Below, piece after piece: positions 1 to 6,842 of a DNA stretch of 8,654 bases (positions are counted from its first letter, which is position 1; every line of letters begins with the position of its first letter). Under the pieces are notes generated by a model. It was not told where the DNA came from and did not search any database. It saw only the letters and a program-made list of their open reading frames with translations. The DNA is from Dorea sp. (GTDB lineage: Bacteria; Bacillota_A; Clostridia; Lachnospirales; Lachnospiraceae). The position numbers were made by a program, and so were the translations under genes. The DNA is taken from the NCBI GenBank assembly GCA_016295505.1, contig JAEDLC010000077.1, positions 1-8,654 on the forward strand, written 5' to 3'.

Positions 1-4
1 TTGA

Positions 5-253
5 TTATTTCTGCTGACTGGCTGCGATTTTCAGAGCTTTTGCCAGCTGGTCCGGACAGGAAGTGGTCTTGTATCCGCAGGTGATTCCCTCCATGCGGGA
101 GATGGCATCCTGTACGTTCATGCCTTTTACCAGGCTGGAGATCCCTTTCGTATTGCCATTACAGCCTCCGATAAATTCTACGTTTTTGATGGTGTCTCCG
201 TCAAGCTCAACACGAATGAGCTGAGAGCAGACGCCGGTTGGTCTATAATCCAT
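5..253 (-). CDS. TIGR03905-type TSCPD domain protein
   Basis: Small 82-aa protein of the TSCPD family, whose members are mostly short and uncharacterised; a related TSCPD domain occurs at the C-terminus of some B12-dependent ribonucleotide reductases. The sequence shows an N-terminal TGVCS (C9), a GGCNGN motif (C31), GITCGYKTTSCPDQL (C59, C66) and the signature TSCPD at residues 64-68. The four conserved cysteines suggest metal binding or redox chemistry, but this is inference. I chose the ATG at 251-253 (read on the minus strand) because an AGGAGG site lies 8 nt upstream; a longer in-frame reading starting at 310 would place that RBS inside the gene. It is transcribed divergently from mtnN. 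No signal peptide or membrane segment is visible. Family assignment is fairly sure; function is unknown. Confidence 0.85.
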   Translation of the reverse strand: MDYRPTGVCSQLIRVELDGDTIKNVEFIGGCNGNTKGISSLVKGMNVQDAISRMEGITCGYKTTSCPDQLAKALKIAASQQK

Positions 254-315
254 GTGATGATCCTCCTTTGTTTGTAATGCATGATGTTTTCGCGTTTGTC
301 GCAATGTCAATATGC

Positions 316-344
316 ATTATAGCAGAGAATGAAAAGGTTTTCCA
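316..344 (-). promoter_or_regulatory. Promoter for the TSCPD gene (minus strand)
   Basis: On the minus strand a perfect TATAAT (plus coordinates 316-321) is preceded by TGC, giving an extended -10. Seventeen bp further upstream lies TGGAAA (339-344), which matches 4 of 6 bases of the -35 consensus. The expected start point is about 50 nt from the ATG. It lies back-to-back with the mtnN promoter, with only about 15 bp between the two -35 boxes. Confidence 0.6.
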
Positions 345-358
345 GAGAAATTCATTAG

Positions 359-387
359 TTGTCACCAGTCGTTTTTTCGTCTATAAT
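359..387 (+). promoter_or_regulatory. SigA-type promoter for mtnN
   Basis: TTGTCA (359-364), a 17-bp spacer and a perfect TATAAT (382-387) give a near-consensus vegetative promoter. The predicted start is near 394, leaving a leader of about 30 nt that contains AAGGAGG (408-413) before the mtnN ATG. The leader is too short for a riboswitch. Confidence 0.8.
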
Positions 388-423
388 TGAGCTATGATCG
401 TGAGATAAGGAGGATTTGGATAG

Positions 424-1116
424 ATGATAGGTATTATTGGAGCGATGGAAGAAGAGGTCGCATCTTTGAAAGAGGAGATGGATGTCCAGGAGATTGTTGA
501 GAAGGCCGGTATGATGTTCTGCAAAGGAATTTTGTGCGGTCAGAAGGTGGTCGTTGTAAGGAGCGGGGTCGGAAAAGTCAATGCAGGAATCTGTGCACAG
601 ATTCTGGTAGATCTTTTCCAGGTGGATCTGCTGATCAATACCGGTATTGCAGGATCACTGGATGCAAGAATCGATATTGGAGATATGGTTATTTCCACGG
701 ATGCGCTGCAGCATGACATGGATGCATCCGTATTCGGTGATCCGGTCGGACAGATCCCAAGACTGGATACGTTTTCATTTCCGGCGGATGAAGCGCTTGC
801 AAGAAAGGCGATTCGGGCAAATGAAAAGGCGAATCCGGATATTCGTACATTTACGGGAAGGATCGTAAGTGGAGATCAGTTCATCTCTTCCAAAGAGGTA
901 AAGGATCGGATCGTAGAGAATTTCCATCCGCTGTGTGTGGAGATGGAAGGCGCGGCGATCGCGCAGGCAGCATATCTGAACAAAGTTTCGTATGTCATAA
1001 TTCGTGCCATTTCGGACAAAGCTGACAACAGTGCGTGTATGGATTATCCGACGTTTGAAAAGAAGGCAATCGCCCACAGTGTAAGGCTTATGAAGGAACT
1101 TTTGCCGATGATCTGA
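424..1116 (+). CDS. mtnN: 5'-methylthioadenosine/S-adenosylhomocysteine nucleosidase
   Basis: Cytosolic enzyme (Pfs/MTAN) that hydrolyses methylthioadenosine and S-adenosylhomocysteine to adenine plus methylthioribose or S-ribosylhomocysteine. It removes inhibitory by-products of polyamine synthesis and SAM-dependent methylation and feeds methionine salvage and, where LuxS exists, AI-2 formation. The 230-aa length is normal for the family. Seen motifs: MIGIIGAMEEEV at the N-terminus (E11, equivalent to catalytic E12 of E. coli), SGVGKVNAG (47-55), NTGIAGSLD (72-80), SGDQFIS (149-155), VEMEGAAIA (172-180, with E173 and E175 in the substrate-binding segment) and AISDKAD (195-201, D198 the general acid). 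The start has AAGGAGG 10 nt upstream. It appears to be a single-gene unit with its own promoter. All catalytic residues are present. Confidence 0.96.
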   Translation: MIGIIGAMEEEVASLKEEMDVQEIVEKAGMMFCKGILCGQKVVVVRSGVGKVNAGICAQILVDLFQVDLLINTGIAGSLDARIDIGDMVISTDALQHDMDASVFGDPVGQIPRLDTFSFPADEALARKAIRANEKANPDIRTFTGRIVSGDQFISSKEVKDRIVENFHPLCVEMEGAAIAQAAYLNKVSYVIIRAISDKADNSACMDYPTFEKKAIAHSVRLMKELLPMI

Positions 1117-1149
1117 TCATAAAGAAGAAAACAAAAGATATAAAATATT

Positions 1150-1203
1150 ACAGGATCTGCCGGTATTCTACAGGAATGCCGCAGAATCTGTAGAACGGTT
1201 TTT
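1150..1203 (+). terminator. Imperfect hairpin after mtnN, possible weak terminator
   Basis: A long imperfect stem folds from 1150-1168 to 1174-1191. The core is CGGTATTC pairing with GAATGCCG around a 5-nt loop, extended by CTG/CAG, GAT/ATC and ACA/TGT with single-base bulges. A short T5 run lies 7 nt beyond the stem (1199-1203), further than in a standard intrinsic terminator. It could end mtnN transcription weakly or be a processing site. It lies just upstream of the -35 region of the next gene. Confidence 0.35.
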
Positions 1204-1232
1204 GAGCTCTCCTTTGGAATTTCAAGTATAAT
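1202..1232 (+). promoter_or_regulatory. Likely promoter for the membrane protein gene
   Basis: A perfect TATAAT (1227-1232) lies 25 bp before the ATG at 1258. The best -35 is TTGAGC (1202-1207), with a rather long 19-bp spacer. The start point would fall near 1239, immediately before the AAGGAGG at 1242-1248, so the leader would be very short. Confidence 0.4.
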
Positions 1233-1257
1233 TCAAAGCAAAAGGAGGGCTTTTATT

Positions 1258-2046
1258 ATGTTAAAAATGATAGTAGACAAACATGTATTGTTTGTGCTCA
1301 TGGGAATCCTGACTATTCTGGGAGTGGTAAGTAAGTGTATTGCAAATGTAACTTTGAACCGGCTGGTGCGTGCTGCGGGAAATATGAATAAAACGACGCA
1401 TCCGTTTATACGGCTGGTGCGTGCAAAATTCGAGCATGCCTGTATGGTCAGTGATAAGGTGGAAAATGTCGGAGTGTTTGTGGACAAGTTCCTGTATGAG
1501 TACAAAACAGTGGGTATGCGTCTGCACAGCTGGCGCAGAATGGAAAAGGCTTCCGCAGGATTGTGTCTTCTTACAGGCGTATCCGGCGCATTTCTGGAAT
1601 ATCAGGTTCATGGAATGTCGGACGCAGTGATCCGGACGGGGGCAGCAGGAGGAATCCTTGCGGTGTTGATCTATCTGCTTCACCTGACGACGGATGAGGA
1701 GTATCGTCTTCAGGCAGCGAAGAATTACATGGTGGATTATCTGGAAAATGTGTGTCTTCACAAGTATGAGAAGGCGAATCAAAAGGAGTTGAAAGTGATG
1801 ACTCCGGATATGCCGGCGGCAGAGTTTGGAGTTATGCCGGAAGAAGAGGTTCAAAAATTGCCGGAACCGGAACTTGTGGCTGCGAAAGATACCTCTCCTG
1901 TGAAACCGCAGGTTCAGGAGATACAGCAGGAAGATGTCCAGAAAAAAGAAGGAAGAGATTTCAGAAAATCTTCAGAAAAACAGGAAGTGAAAGATCAGGA
2001 ACGGGACGTGCTTATCCGCCAGATCCTGGAGGAGTTTATGGCTTGA
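1258..2046 (+). CDS. Predicted membrane protein of unknown function with disordered C-terminal tail
   Basis: I do not recognise this 262-aa protein. It begins with a hydrophobic segment (residues about 10-27), which is an N-terminal membrane anchor rather than a cleavable signal because no signal-peptidase site is evident. A basic, mostly helical stretch follows (residues 30-95). Two more hydrophobic segments lie at about 97-114 and 124-143. A hydrophilic tail runs from residue 150; from about 180 it is rich in P, E, K and Q and looks disordered. The last 14 residues (RDVLIRQILEEFMA) form an amphipathic helix, possibly a docking peptide. The start is supported by AAGGAGGG (1242-1249) 8 nt upstream. 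The gene stands alone, 141 bp after mtnN and 103 bp before the decarboxylase. It resembles a lineage-restricted Clostridia membrane protein; cell-envelope or secretion roles are possible but nothing in the sequence fixes a function. Confidence 0.75.
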   Translation: MLKMIVDKHVLFVLMGILTILGVVSKCIANVTLNRLVRAAGNMNKTTHPFIRLVRAKFEHACMVSDKVENVGVFVDKFLYEYKTVGMRLHSWRRMEKASAGLCLLTGVSGAFLEYQVHGMSDAVIRTGAAGGILAVLIYLLHLTTDEEYRLQAAKNYMVDYLENVCLHKYEKANQKELKVMTPDMPAAEFGVMPEEEVQKLPEPELVAAKDTSPVKPQVQEIQQEDVQKKEGRDFRKSSEKQEVKDQERDVLIRQILEEFMA

Positions 2047-2071
2047 TTAAACTATCTCGATTTGATAAAAT
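2043..2071 (+). promoter_or_regulatory. Candidate promoter for the decarboxylase-holB-trmN6 operon
   Basis: TTGATT (2043-2048), a 17-bp spacer and TAAAAT (2066-2071) match the SigA consensus at 4/6 and 5/6 positions. The -35 overlaps the stop codon of the upstream gene. The -10 lies inside a perfect inverted repeat (TTGATA, AAA, TATCAA; 2062-2076), which could be an operator or simply AT-rich sequence. Confidence 0.45.
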
Positions 2072-2090
2072 ATCAATGATATGTTTTTTT
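2062..2090 (+). terminator. AT-rich palindromes followed by T7, weak terminator or attenuator candidate
   Basis: Two mutually exclusive palindromes share their middle: TTGATA/TATCAA (2062-2076) and ATATCA/TGATAT (2070-2082). The second is followed after one base by seven T residues (2084-2090). The stems are almost all A-T pairs, so strong termination is unlikely. The position between the membrane protein gene and the operon would suit a weak terminator. Confidence 0.22.
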
Positions 2091-2149
2091 GCTATATACA
2101 GCTAAGAAGAGCATTATTTTTAACGAAAAGATAACAGCCGGGAGCAGCA

Positions 2150-3571
2150 ATGAGCACTTTATACGAGAAATTAAGAACATACAGCCATTCTGATTATTAT
2201 GGTTTTCATATGCCGGGGCATAAGCGCCATCTGGATCTCATGCCGGGAACTTCGCCGTATTCGATTGATATTACGGAGATAGACGGGTTTGATGATCTGC
2301 ATCATGCAGAGGGAATTCTTCTGGAGGCGCAAAGACGTGCCTCTGAGGTTTATCATGCAGAAGAGACCCATTTCCTTATTAATGGAAGTACGGTGGGGAT
2401 TCTGAGTGCCATTGCCGGTGTAACACAAAAGGGAGATACGATACTTGTGGCAAGGAATTGCCACAAGTCCGTGTATCATGCGATCTACATGAACGAGCTG
2501 AATCCGGTATATTTATATCCGCGTTTTGATGAAGAGGTTCAGCTGAATACCGAAATATCTGCAGAGGATGTGCAGAGGGCCCTGGAAGAGCACCCACAGA
2601 TCCGGGCGGTTGTGATTGTATCACCGACATACGATGGAGTAGTGTCGGATGTGGCTGCGATTGCAGCAGTGGTACATGAAAAAGGACTGCCTCTGATCGT
2701 GGATGAGGCACATGGGGCTCATTTTGGTTTTCATGAGGCATTCCCGGTCAGGGCGAATGAGCTTGGTGCAGATCTTGTGATCAACAGTCTCCATAAAACA
2801 CTTCCGGCTTTGACGCAGACGGCTCTTCTGCATATCAACGGAAAGATTGCAGATCGGGAAAGAGTGCGGAGATATCTGGGCATGCTGCAAAGCAGCAGTC
2901 CTTCCTATGTTCTGATGGCGGGAATTGATGCCTGTGTGGAGCTGATATCCCGGAGACAGGAAGAAATCTTTCCGCCATATGTAAAGCGGCTAAGAGAACT
3001 TCGCGGCAGACTGCGGAAGCTGGAGCATCTGAATCTGGTGGAAACAGAGCATTATGATATTTCAAAGGTTGTGATCTCTGTAAGGAATGCGGATATGACA
3101 AGCCACGAATTGTATCGCATGCTTCTGAATGAGTATCATCTTCAGATGGAGATGGTGGCCGGAACATATGTGCTTGCGATGACCAGCGTAGGAGATACGG
3201 AGGAAGGAATGTGCCGGCTTGCGAAGGCACTTCTGGAGATCGATCAAAAATGCGGACGCAGAACAGAGACGCTTCGGTATCCGCTGGACGGAAGACAGCC
3301 GGTACTTCCGAAAGTATATGGAAGTGCAGAGCTTGAAAGATGTATAAAAACGGCGGAAAGAAAGACGATAAAAACCGTTTCCTGGGAACAGAGTGAAGGC
3401 TTCGTCTCCATGGAATCGGCATATCTGTATCCTCCGGGAAGTCCGCTTATTGTGCCGGGAGAGCGAATTACAAAAGAGGCGGTTGATCTGCTCGAATGGT
3501 ACAGAGACAATGAATTTGCCATAGAGGGTCTGAAAACGAATGATTGCATAGAGGTGTGGACAGATGGGTAA
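2150..3571 (+). CDS. Orn/Lys/Arg decarboxylase-family PLP enzyme (YaaO/SpeA-like)
   Basis: Fold-type I pyridoxal-phosphate enzyme of the Orn/Lys/Arg decarboxylase group (473 aa, close to Bacillus YaaO/SpeA length). It probably decarboxylates a basic amino acid to a diamine or agmatine for polyamine synthesis; the substrate cannot be read from the sequence. Motifs: GFHMPGHK (18-25), the classic N-terminal signature; NGSTVGILSAI (78-88), the cofactor phosphate region; SPTYDGV (158-164); DEAHGAH (185-191), with D185 expected to contact the pyridine nitrogen; and NSLHKTLPALTQ (212-223), with K216 the Schiff-base lysine. A smaller C-terminal domain carries the PPGSPLIVPGE motif typical of the family. 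No CheY-like wing domain is present, so it belongs to the short Gram-positive class. The RBS is weak (GGGAG, 2140-2144). It is first in the operon and overlaps the next gene by 8 nt. Confidence 0.93.
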   Translation: MSTLYEKLRTYSHSDYYGFHMPGHKRHLDLMPGTSPYSIDITEIDGFDDLHHAEGILLEAQRRASEVYHAEETHFLINGSTVGILSAIAGVTQKGDTILVARNCHKSVYHAIYMNELNPVYLYPRFDEEVQLNTEISAEDVQRALEEHPQIRAVVIVSPTYDGVVSDVAAIAAVVHEKGLPLIVDEAHGAHFGFHEAFPVRANELGADLVINSLHKTLPALTQTALLHINGKIADRERVRRYLGMLQSSSPSYVLMAGIDACVELISRRQEEIFPPYVKRLRELRGRLRKLEHLNLVETEHYDISKVVISVRNADMTSHELYRMLLNEYHLQMEMVAGTYVLAMTSVGDTEEGMCRLAKALLEIDQKCGRRTETLRYPLDGRQPVLPKVYGSAELERCIKTAERKTIKTVSWEQSEGFVSMESAYLYPPGSPLIVPGERITKEAVDLLEWYRDNEFAIEGLKTNDCIEVWTDG

Positions 3572-4151
3572 GATATATTATATGATGGGAAAAAGTTCTT
3601 CGGGAAAAGATACCATATATAAAGAGTTGCTTGAAAGGATGCCGATGCTTGGAACCCTGATACTGTACACAACCAGACCGAAAAGAGATGGTGAACAGAA
3701 TGGGGTGGAATATTTCTTCATATCTGATGAAGAGATGGAGAATTTCCGGCGAGAAGGAAAGATTATTGAACTTCGTACATATCATACCGTGTACGGTGAC
3801 TGGAAATATGCTACAATAGATGATGGACAGATGAATCTGGACGATTCGGATTATCTGATGATCGGGACTCTGGAGTCATACTGTAAGACAAAGGCGTATT
3901 ATGGGGAAGAGCATCTGATACCGATATATATAGAGGTGGAAGACGGAGAACGACTGCTCCGGGCGATAAAAAGAGAGCAGCAGCAGGAAACCCCGGGATA
4001 TGCAGAGGTCTGCAGGAGATTCCTGGCAGATCAGCAGGATTTTTCAGAGGATCATCTGAGAGAAGCCGGAATTACAAAACGATACAACAACGATGATAAG
4101 ATACGATGTATAGAAGAGATCATAGGAGAGATACAACATGGGAAGCTTTAA
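3564..4151 (+). CDS. Guanylate-kinase-like P-loop nucleoside/sugar-phosphate kinase
   Basis: 195-aa cytosolic P-loop kinase of the GMK superfamily. Seen: P-loop GKSSSGKD (9-16); the nucleotide-binding segment TTRPKRDGEQNGVEYFF (36-52), matching the GMP-binding R38, R41, E44 and Y50 of true guanylate kinases; E69; and VYGDWKY (76-82). Two features depart from GMK. The Walker A ends in GKD instead of GK[ST]. The acidic pair of the LDxD motif (D98 and D100 in yeast GMK) is absent, replaced by YLMIGTLES (97-105). GKD[ST] and a DxLxxG[ST] segment occur in PhnN ribose-1,5-bisphosphate kinase. Substrate is therefore uncertain: GMP, another nucleotide or a sugar phosphate. It sits where Bacillus has tmk, overlapping the decarboxylase stop by 8 nt and the holB start by 14 nt; GAGGTG lies 8 nt before its ATG. 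Automated tools would call it gmk; a canonical gmk probably exists elsewhere. Confidence 0.85.
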   Translation: MGKIYYMMGKSSSGKDTIYKELLERMPMLGTLILYTTRPKRDGEQNGVEYFFISDEEMENFRREGKIIELRTYHTVYGDWKYATIDDGQMNLDDSDYLMIGTLESYCKTKAYYGEEHLIPIYIEVEDGERLLRAIKREQQQETPGYAEVCRRFLADQQDFSEDHLREAGITKRYNNDDKIRCIEEIIGEIQHGKL

Positions 4152-5127
4152 AGACGTGGTTGGTCACAAGGACATAATTAATTATATCAGAAATGCAGTT
4201 TTAAATGACAAGGTATCGCATGCCTATATTTTAAATGGTGAGAGAGGTTCCGGAAAAAAACTGCTTGCAAATCTGTTTGCAATGACACTTTTGTGTGAAC
4301 AGGGCGGACCGGATCCCTGTAATCAGTGCCATTCCTGCAAGCAGGCAGAGAGCGGCAATCATCCGGATATCATCCGTGTTACGCATGAGAAGCCAAACAG
4401 TATCAGTGTAGATGATATTCGTACACAGGTGAATAATACCGTAGATATCAAGCCGTATCAGGGGCCGTATAAAGTATACATTATTCCGCAGGCAGACCTG
4501 ATGACACCACAGGCACAGAATGCGCTGTTAAAAACGATCGAGGAACCGCCGGAGTATGCGGTATTTCTCCTGCTTACAGAGAATGCGGAGACGCTTCTTG
4601 CGACGATCAATTCCAGGTGTGTTATGCTGAAACTTCGCAATATCAAGGACACGCTGATCAAAAAATATCTGATGGAGAACCTTCAGATTCCGGATTATAA
4701 GGCGGATGTGTGCACTGCATTTGCGCAGGGAAATATGGGGCGTGCCATTATGCTTGCCAATTCCGAGCATTTCAATGAGATCAGAGAAGAAGCAGTGCAG
4801 CTGCTGAAATATATTCATGAGATGGAATTGAGTGAGATCGTAAGTGCCGTAAAGAATATCACAGTGTATAAATTAGAAATTGTGGATTATCTGGATATCA
4901 TTATGATCTGGTATCGGGATGTCCTGTTATATAAAGCAACAAAAGATGTCGATAAAGTCGTGTTTAAAGACCAGATGACTTATATTAAAGAACAGGCAAG
5001 AAAGAGCTCCTATGAGGGAATTGAACTGATCCTTAAGAGCCTTGAGAATGCAAAGAGCAGGTTAAGGGCCAATGTAAACTTTGACCTGGTTATGGAGCTT
5101 CTGTTCCTGACGATAAAGGAGAATTAA
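4138..5127 (+). CDS. holB: DNA polymerase III subunit delta'
   Basis: Delta' subunit of the clamp loader, which loads the beta sliding clamp at primed sites together with tau/gamma and delta. The 329-aa length is normal. Seen: the N-terminal VGHKDIINYIRNAV segment; a Walker A-like GERGSGKK (34-41), in which the residue after the catalytic lysine is K rather than S/T, consistent with delta' not binding ATP; a zinc-binding cysteine set C53, C61, C64, C67; IPQADLMTPQAQNALLKTIE (116-135), the degenerate Walker B region; and the SRC motif (159-161), which supplies the trans arginine finger to a neighbouring subunit. AGGAGA lies about 9 nt before the ATG, within the upstream gene. The start overlaps that gene by 14 nt, and ricT follows after 4 nt. 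This is the standard Bacillota context. Confidence 0.96.
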   Translation: MGSFKDVVGHKDIINYIRNAVLNDKVSHAYILNGERGSGKKLLANLFAMTLLCEQGGPDPCNQCHSCKQAESGNHPDIIRVTHEKPNSISVDDIRTQVNNTVDIKPYQGPYKVYIIPQADLMTPQAQNALLKTIEEPPEYAVFLLLTENAETLLATINSRCVMLKLRNIKDTLIKKYLMENLQIPDYKADVCTAFAQGNMGRAIMLANSEHFNEIREEAVQLLKYIHEMELSEIVSAVKNITVYKLEIVDYLDIIMIWYRDVLLYKATKDVDKVVFKDQMTYIKEQARKSSYEGIELILKSLENAKSRLRANVNFDLVMELLFLTIKEN

Positions 5128-5131
5128 TCAT

Positions 5132-6043
5132 ATGACAAGAGTAATAGGTGTGAGATTCAGACCTGCGGGCAAGATCTATTTCTTTGCTCCGGGAAAGCTG
5201 GACATTAAGACAGGTGATAAAGTAATCGTAGAGACTGCAAGAGGCGTGGAATATGGTTCTGTTGTTACAGGCCCGAAGGATGTGGAAGATGAACGGATTA
5301 CACCGCCGCTCAAATCAGTCATCCGGATCGCTACGGCAGAGGATGAGAAAAAGGAAGAAAAAAACAGGGAAAAAGAGAAAGAAGCATTTAAGATCTGTCT
5401 GGAAAAGATTCACAAGCATGGTCTGGAGATGAAACTGATCGATGCAGAATATACATTTGACAATAATAAAGTATTGTTTTACTTTACGGCAGATGGAAGA
5501 ATTGATTTCCGTGAATTGGTAAAGGATCTTGCGAGCGTATTCCGTACCAGAATTGAACTTCGTCAGATCGGAGTACGTGATGAGACAAAGATCCGTGGAG
5601 GAATCGGAATCTGCGGGCGCCCGTTGTGCTGCCATACGTATCTGTCAGAATTTGCGCCGGTATCGATCAAGATGGCCAAGGAACAGAATCTGTCTCTGAA
5701 TCCGACGAAGATATCAGGTGTATGCGGAAGACTGATGTGCTGTCTGACGAATGAGGAAGAGACGTATGAAGAACTGAACAGTCATCTGCCTACGACCGGT
5801 GATCATGTAACAACTCCGGAAGGGCTTAAGGGGGATGTTCATTCGGTCAATGTTCTGCGTCAGCTGGTCAAGGTTATTGTGACGCTGGATAATGATGAAA
5901 AGGAAATCCGCGAATATAAGGCCTCTGAACTTAAATTCAAGTCCAGAAGAAAGAAAAAAGATGTAAAACTGACAAAAGAAGAGCTCAAGGAACTGAAGGC
6001 GTTAGAGGAGAAGAATGGAGCGTCAAAATTAGATGATGAATAG
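5132..6043 (+). CDS. ricT: PSP1-domain Fe-S protein RicT (YaaT)
   Basis: Member of the PSP1/YaaT family. In Bacillus subtilis RicT joins RicA and RicF in the Fe-S-containing Y-complex, which modulates RNase Y-dependent mRNA maturation and development (sporulation, competence, biofilm). The 303-aa protein shows the N-terminal IGVRFRPAGKIYFF segment, a lysine/glutamate-rich helix (residues 70-86), the PSP1 core with ELRQIGVRDETKIRGGIGIC, and two repeated cysteine motifs: GICGRPLCCH (C161, C166, C167) and GVCGRLMCCL (C198, C203, C204), the presumed cluster ligands. The C-terminus is highly charged (residues 268-303) and probably disordered. AAAGGAG (5115-5121) lies 10 nt before the ATG. It overlaps trmN6 by 11 nt. 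Whether ricA and ricF partners exist cannot be judged here. Confidence 0.95.
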   Translation: MTRVIGVRFRPAGKIYFFAPGKLDIKTGDKVIVETARGVEYGSVVTGPKDVEDERITPPLKSVIRIATAEDEKKEEKNREKEKEAFKICLEKIHKHGLEMKLIDAEYTFDNNKVLFYFTADGRIDFRELVKDLASVFRTRIELRQIGVRDETKIRGGIGICGRPLCCHTYLSEFAPVSIKMAKEQNLSLNPTKISGVCGRLMCCLTNEEETYEELNSHLPTTGDHVTTPEGLKGDVHSVNVLRQLVKVIVTLDNDEKEIREYKASELKFKSRRKKKDVKLTKEELKELKALEEKNGASKLDDE

Positions 6044-6803
6044 AACGTCCGGAAGAGACAGAAAAATATACCTGAAAGAAGAAGAACGTCTGGATGATCT
6101 GCAGATCAAAGGATATGAGATTATTCAAAGTCCGGGGAGATTCTGTTTTGGTATGGATGCTGTGCTGCTGTCTTCATTTGCAAAAGTAAAAAAGAGTGAA
6201 AAAGCGCTGGATCTGGGCACCGGGACGGGAATTCTTCCGATTCTTCTTGAGGCGAAAAATCCGGGTCTGCATTATACAGGACTGGAAATTCAGGAAGAAA
6301 GCGCGAAGATGGCAAGAAGAAGCGTAAGCTATAATGAACTGGACGATAAGATCGATATCGTTATGGGAGATATTAAAGAGGCAGCCTCTATATTCGGAGC
6401 GGCCTCTTTTGAGGTCATTACGACAAATCCGCCGTATATGATCGGAGACCATGGATTGAAGAATCAGAATGAAGCTCTGTATATTGCCCGGCATGAGGTA
6501 CTGTGTACATTAGATGATATCTTAAGAGAAAGCGCGAAGATACTGAAAGTAAAAGGGAGATTCTACATGGTACACCGTCCGTTCCGTCTGCCGGAGATTA
6601 TGGCGAAGATGTGTGCATACGGAATTGAGCCGAAGCGCATGCGGCTTGTGTATCCCTATGTGGATAAAGAACCCAACATGGTTCTGATCGAGGGGATGAA
6701 AGGCGGCAATCCGAGAATGCAGGTGGAACCACCGCTGATCGTGTACCGCAAAGACGGAACCTATACAGAAGAATTATTGAAGATGTATACAACATTTCAG
6801 TAG
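6033..6803 (+). CDS. trmN6: tRNA1(Val) (adenine(37)-N6)-methyltransferase-type enzyme (YabB/TrmN6 family)
   Basis: SAM-dependent N6-adenine methyltransferase of the YabB/TrmN6 group; E. coli TrmN6 methylates A37 of tRNA1(Val), and the exact target here is inferred. Seen: an N-terminal substrate segment DDLQIKGYEIIQSPGRFCFG (21-40); SAM-binding motif I DLGTGTGILPILL (60-72); the acidic motif II residue E85 in YTGLEIQ; and the catalytic NPPY (132-135) characteristic of N6-amino methyltransferases. Length of 256 aa is normal. Two adjacent ATGs (6033 and 6036) are possible starts; the nearest Shine-Dalgarno is GGAG at 6017-6020 inside ricT, so translation is probably coupled to ricT, whose stop lies at 6041-6043. 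The last codons and stop lie within a 13-bp perfect inverted repeat. Confidence 0.9.
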   Translation: MMNRTSGRDRKIYLKEEERLDDLQIKGYEIIQSPGRFCFGMDAVLLSSFAKVKKSEKALDLGTGTGILPILLEAKNPGLHYTGLEIQEESAKMARRSVSYNELDDKIDIVMGDIKEAASIFGAASFEVITTNPPYMIGDHGLKNQNEALYIARHEVLCTLDDILRESAKILKVKGRFYMVHRPFRLPEIMAKMCAYGIEPKRMRLVYPYVDKEPNMVLIEGMKGGNPRMQVEPPLIVYRKDGTYTEELLKMYTTFQ

Positions 6804-6826
6804 GGCTTTTCTTCTGAAATGTTGTA
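6788..6826. repeat. 13-bp perfect inverted repeat across the trmN6 stop
   Basis: TACAACATTTCAG (6788-6800) is repeated as its exact reverse complement at 6814-6826, separated by a 13-nt loop that contains the TAG stop. No T run follows on either strand, so it is not a standard intrinsic terminator. It could stabilise the operon mRNA 3' end, act as a factor-assisted stop, or be the edge of an inserted element. Confidence 0.65.
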
Positions 6827-6842
6827 CTTCCATAGACAGTGC

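Noticed and set aside
1108..1120. Short palindrome ATGATC-T-GATCAT at the mtnN stop as a terminator
   Set aside because: The stem is 6 bp with a single central base, cannot form a loop without losing pairs, and is followed by A-rich rather than T-rich sequence.
1261..1854. Minus-strand open frame (197 codons) opposite the membrane protein gene
   Set aside because: The plus-strand frame has a strong RBS and a promoter; the antisense product has an unnatural H/C/R-rich composition.
2835..3422. Minus-strand open frame (195 codons) opposite the decarboxylase
   Set aside because: Shadow of the conserved PLP enzyme, with atypical composition and no RBS.
4237..4262. Degenerate Walker A (GSGKK) in HolB as a sign of damage
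   Set aside because: Delta' subunits commonly have a degenerate P-loop and do not need ATP, and the SRC motif and zinc cysteines are intact.
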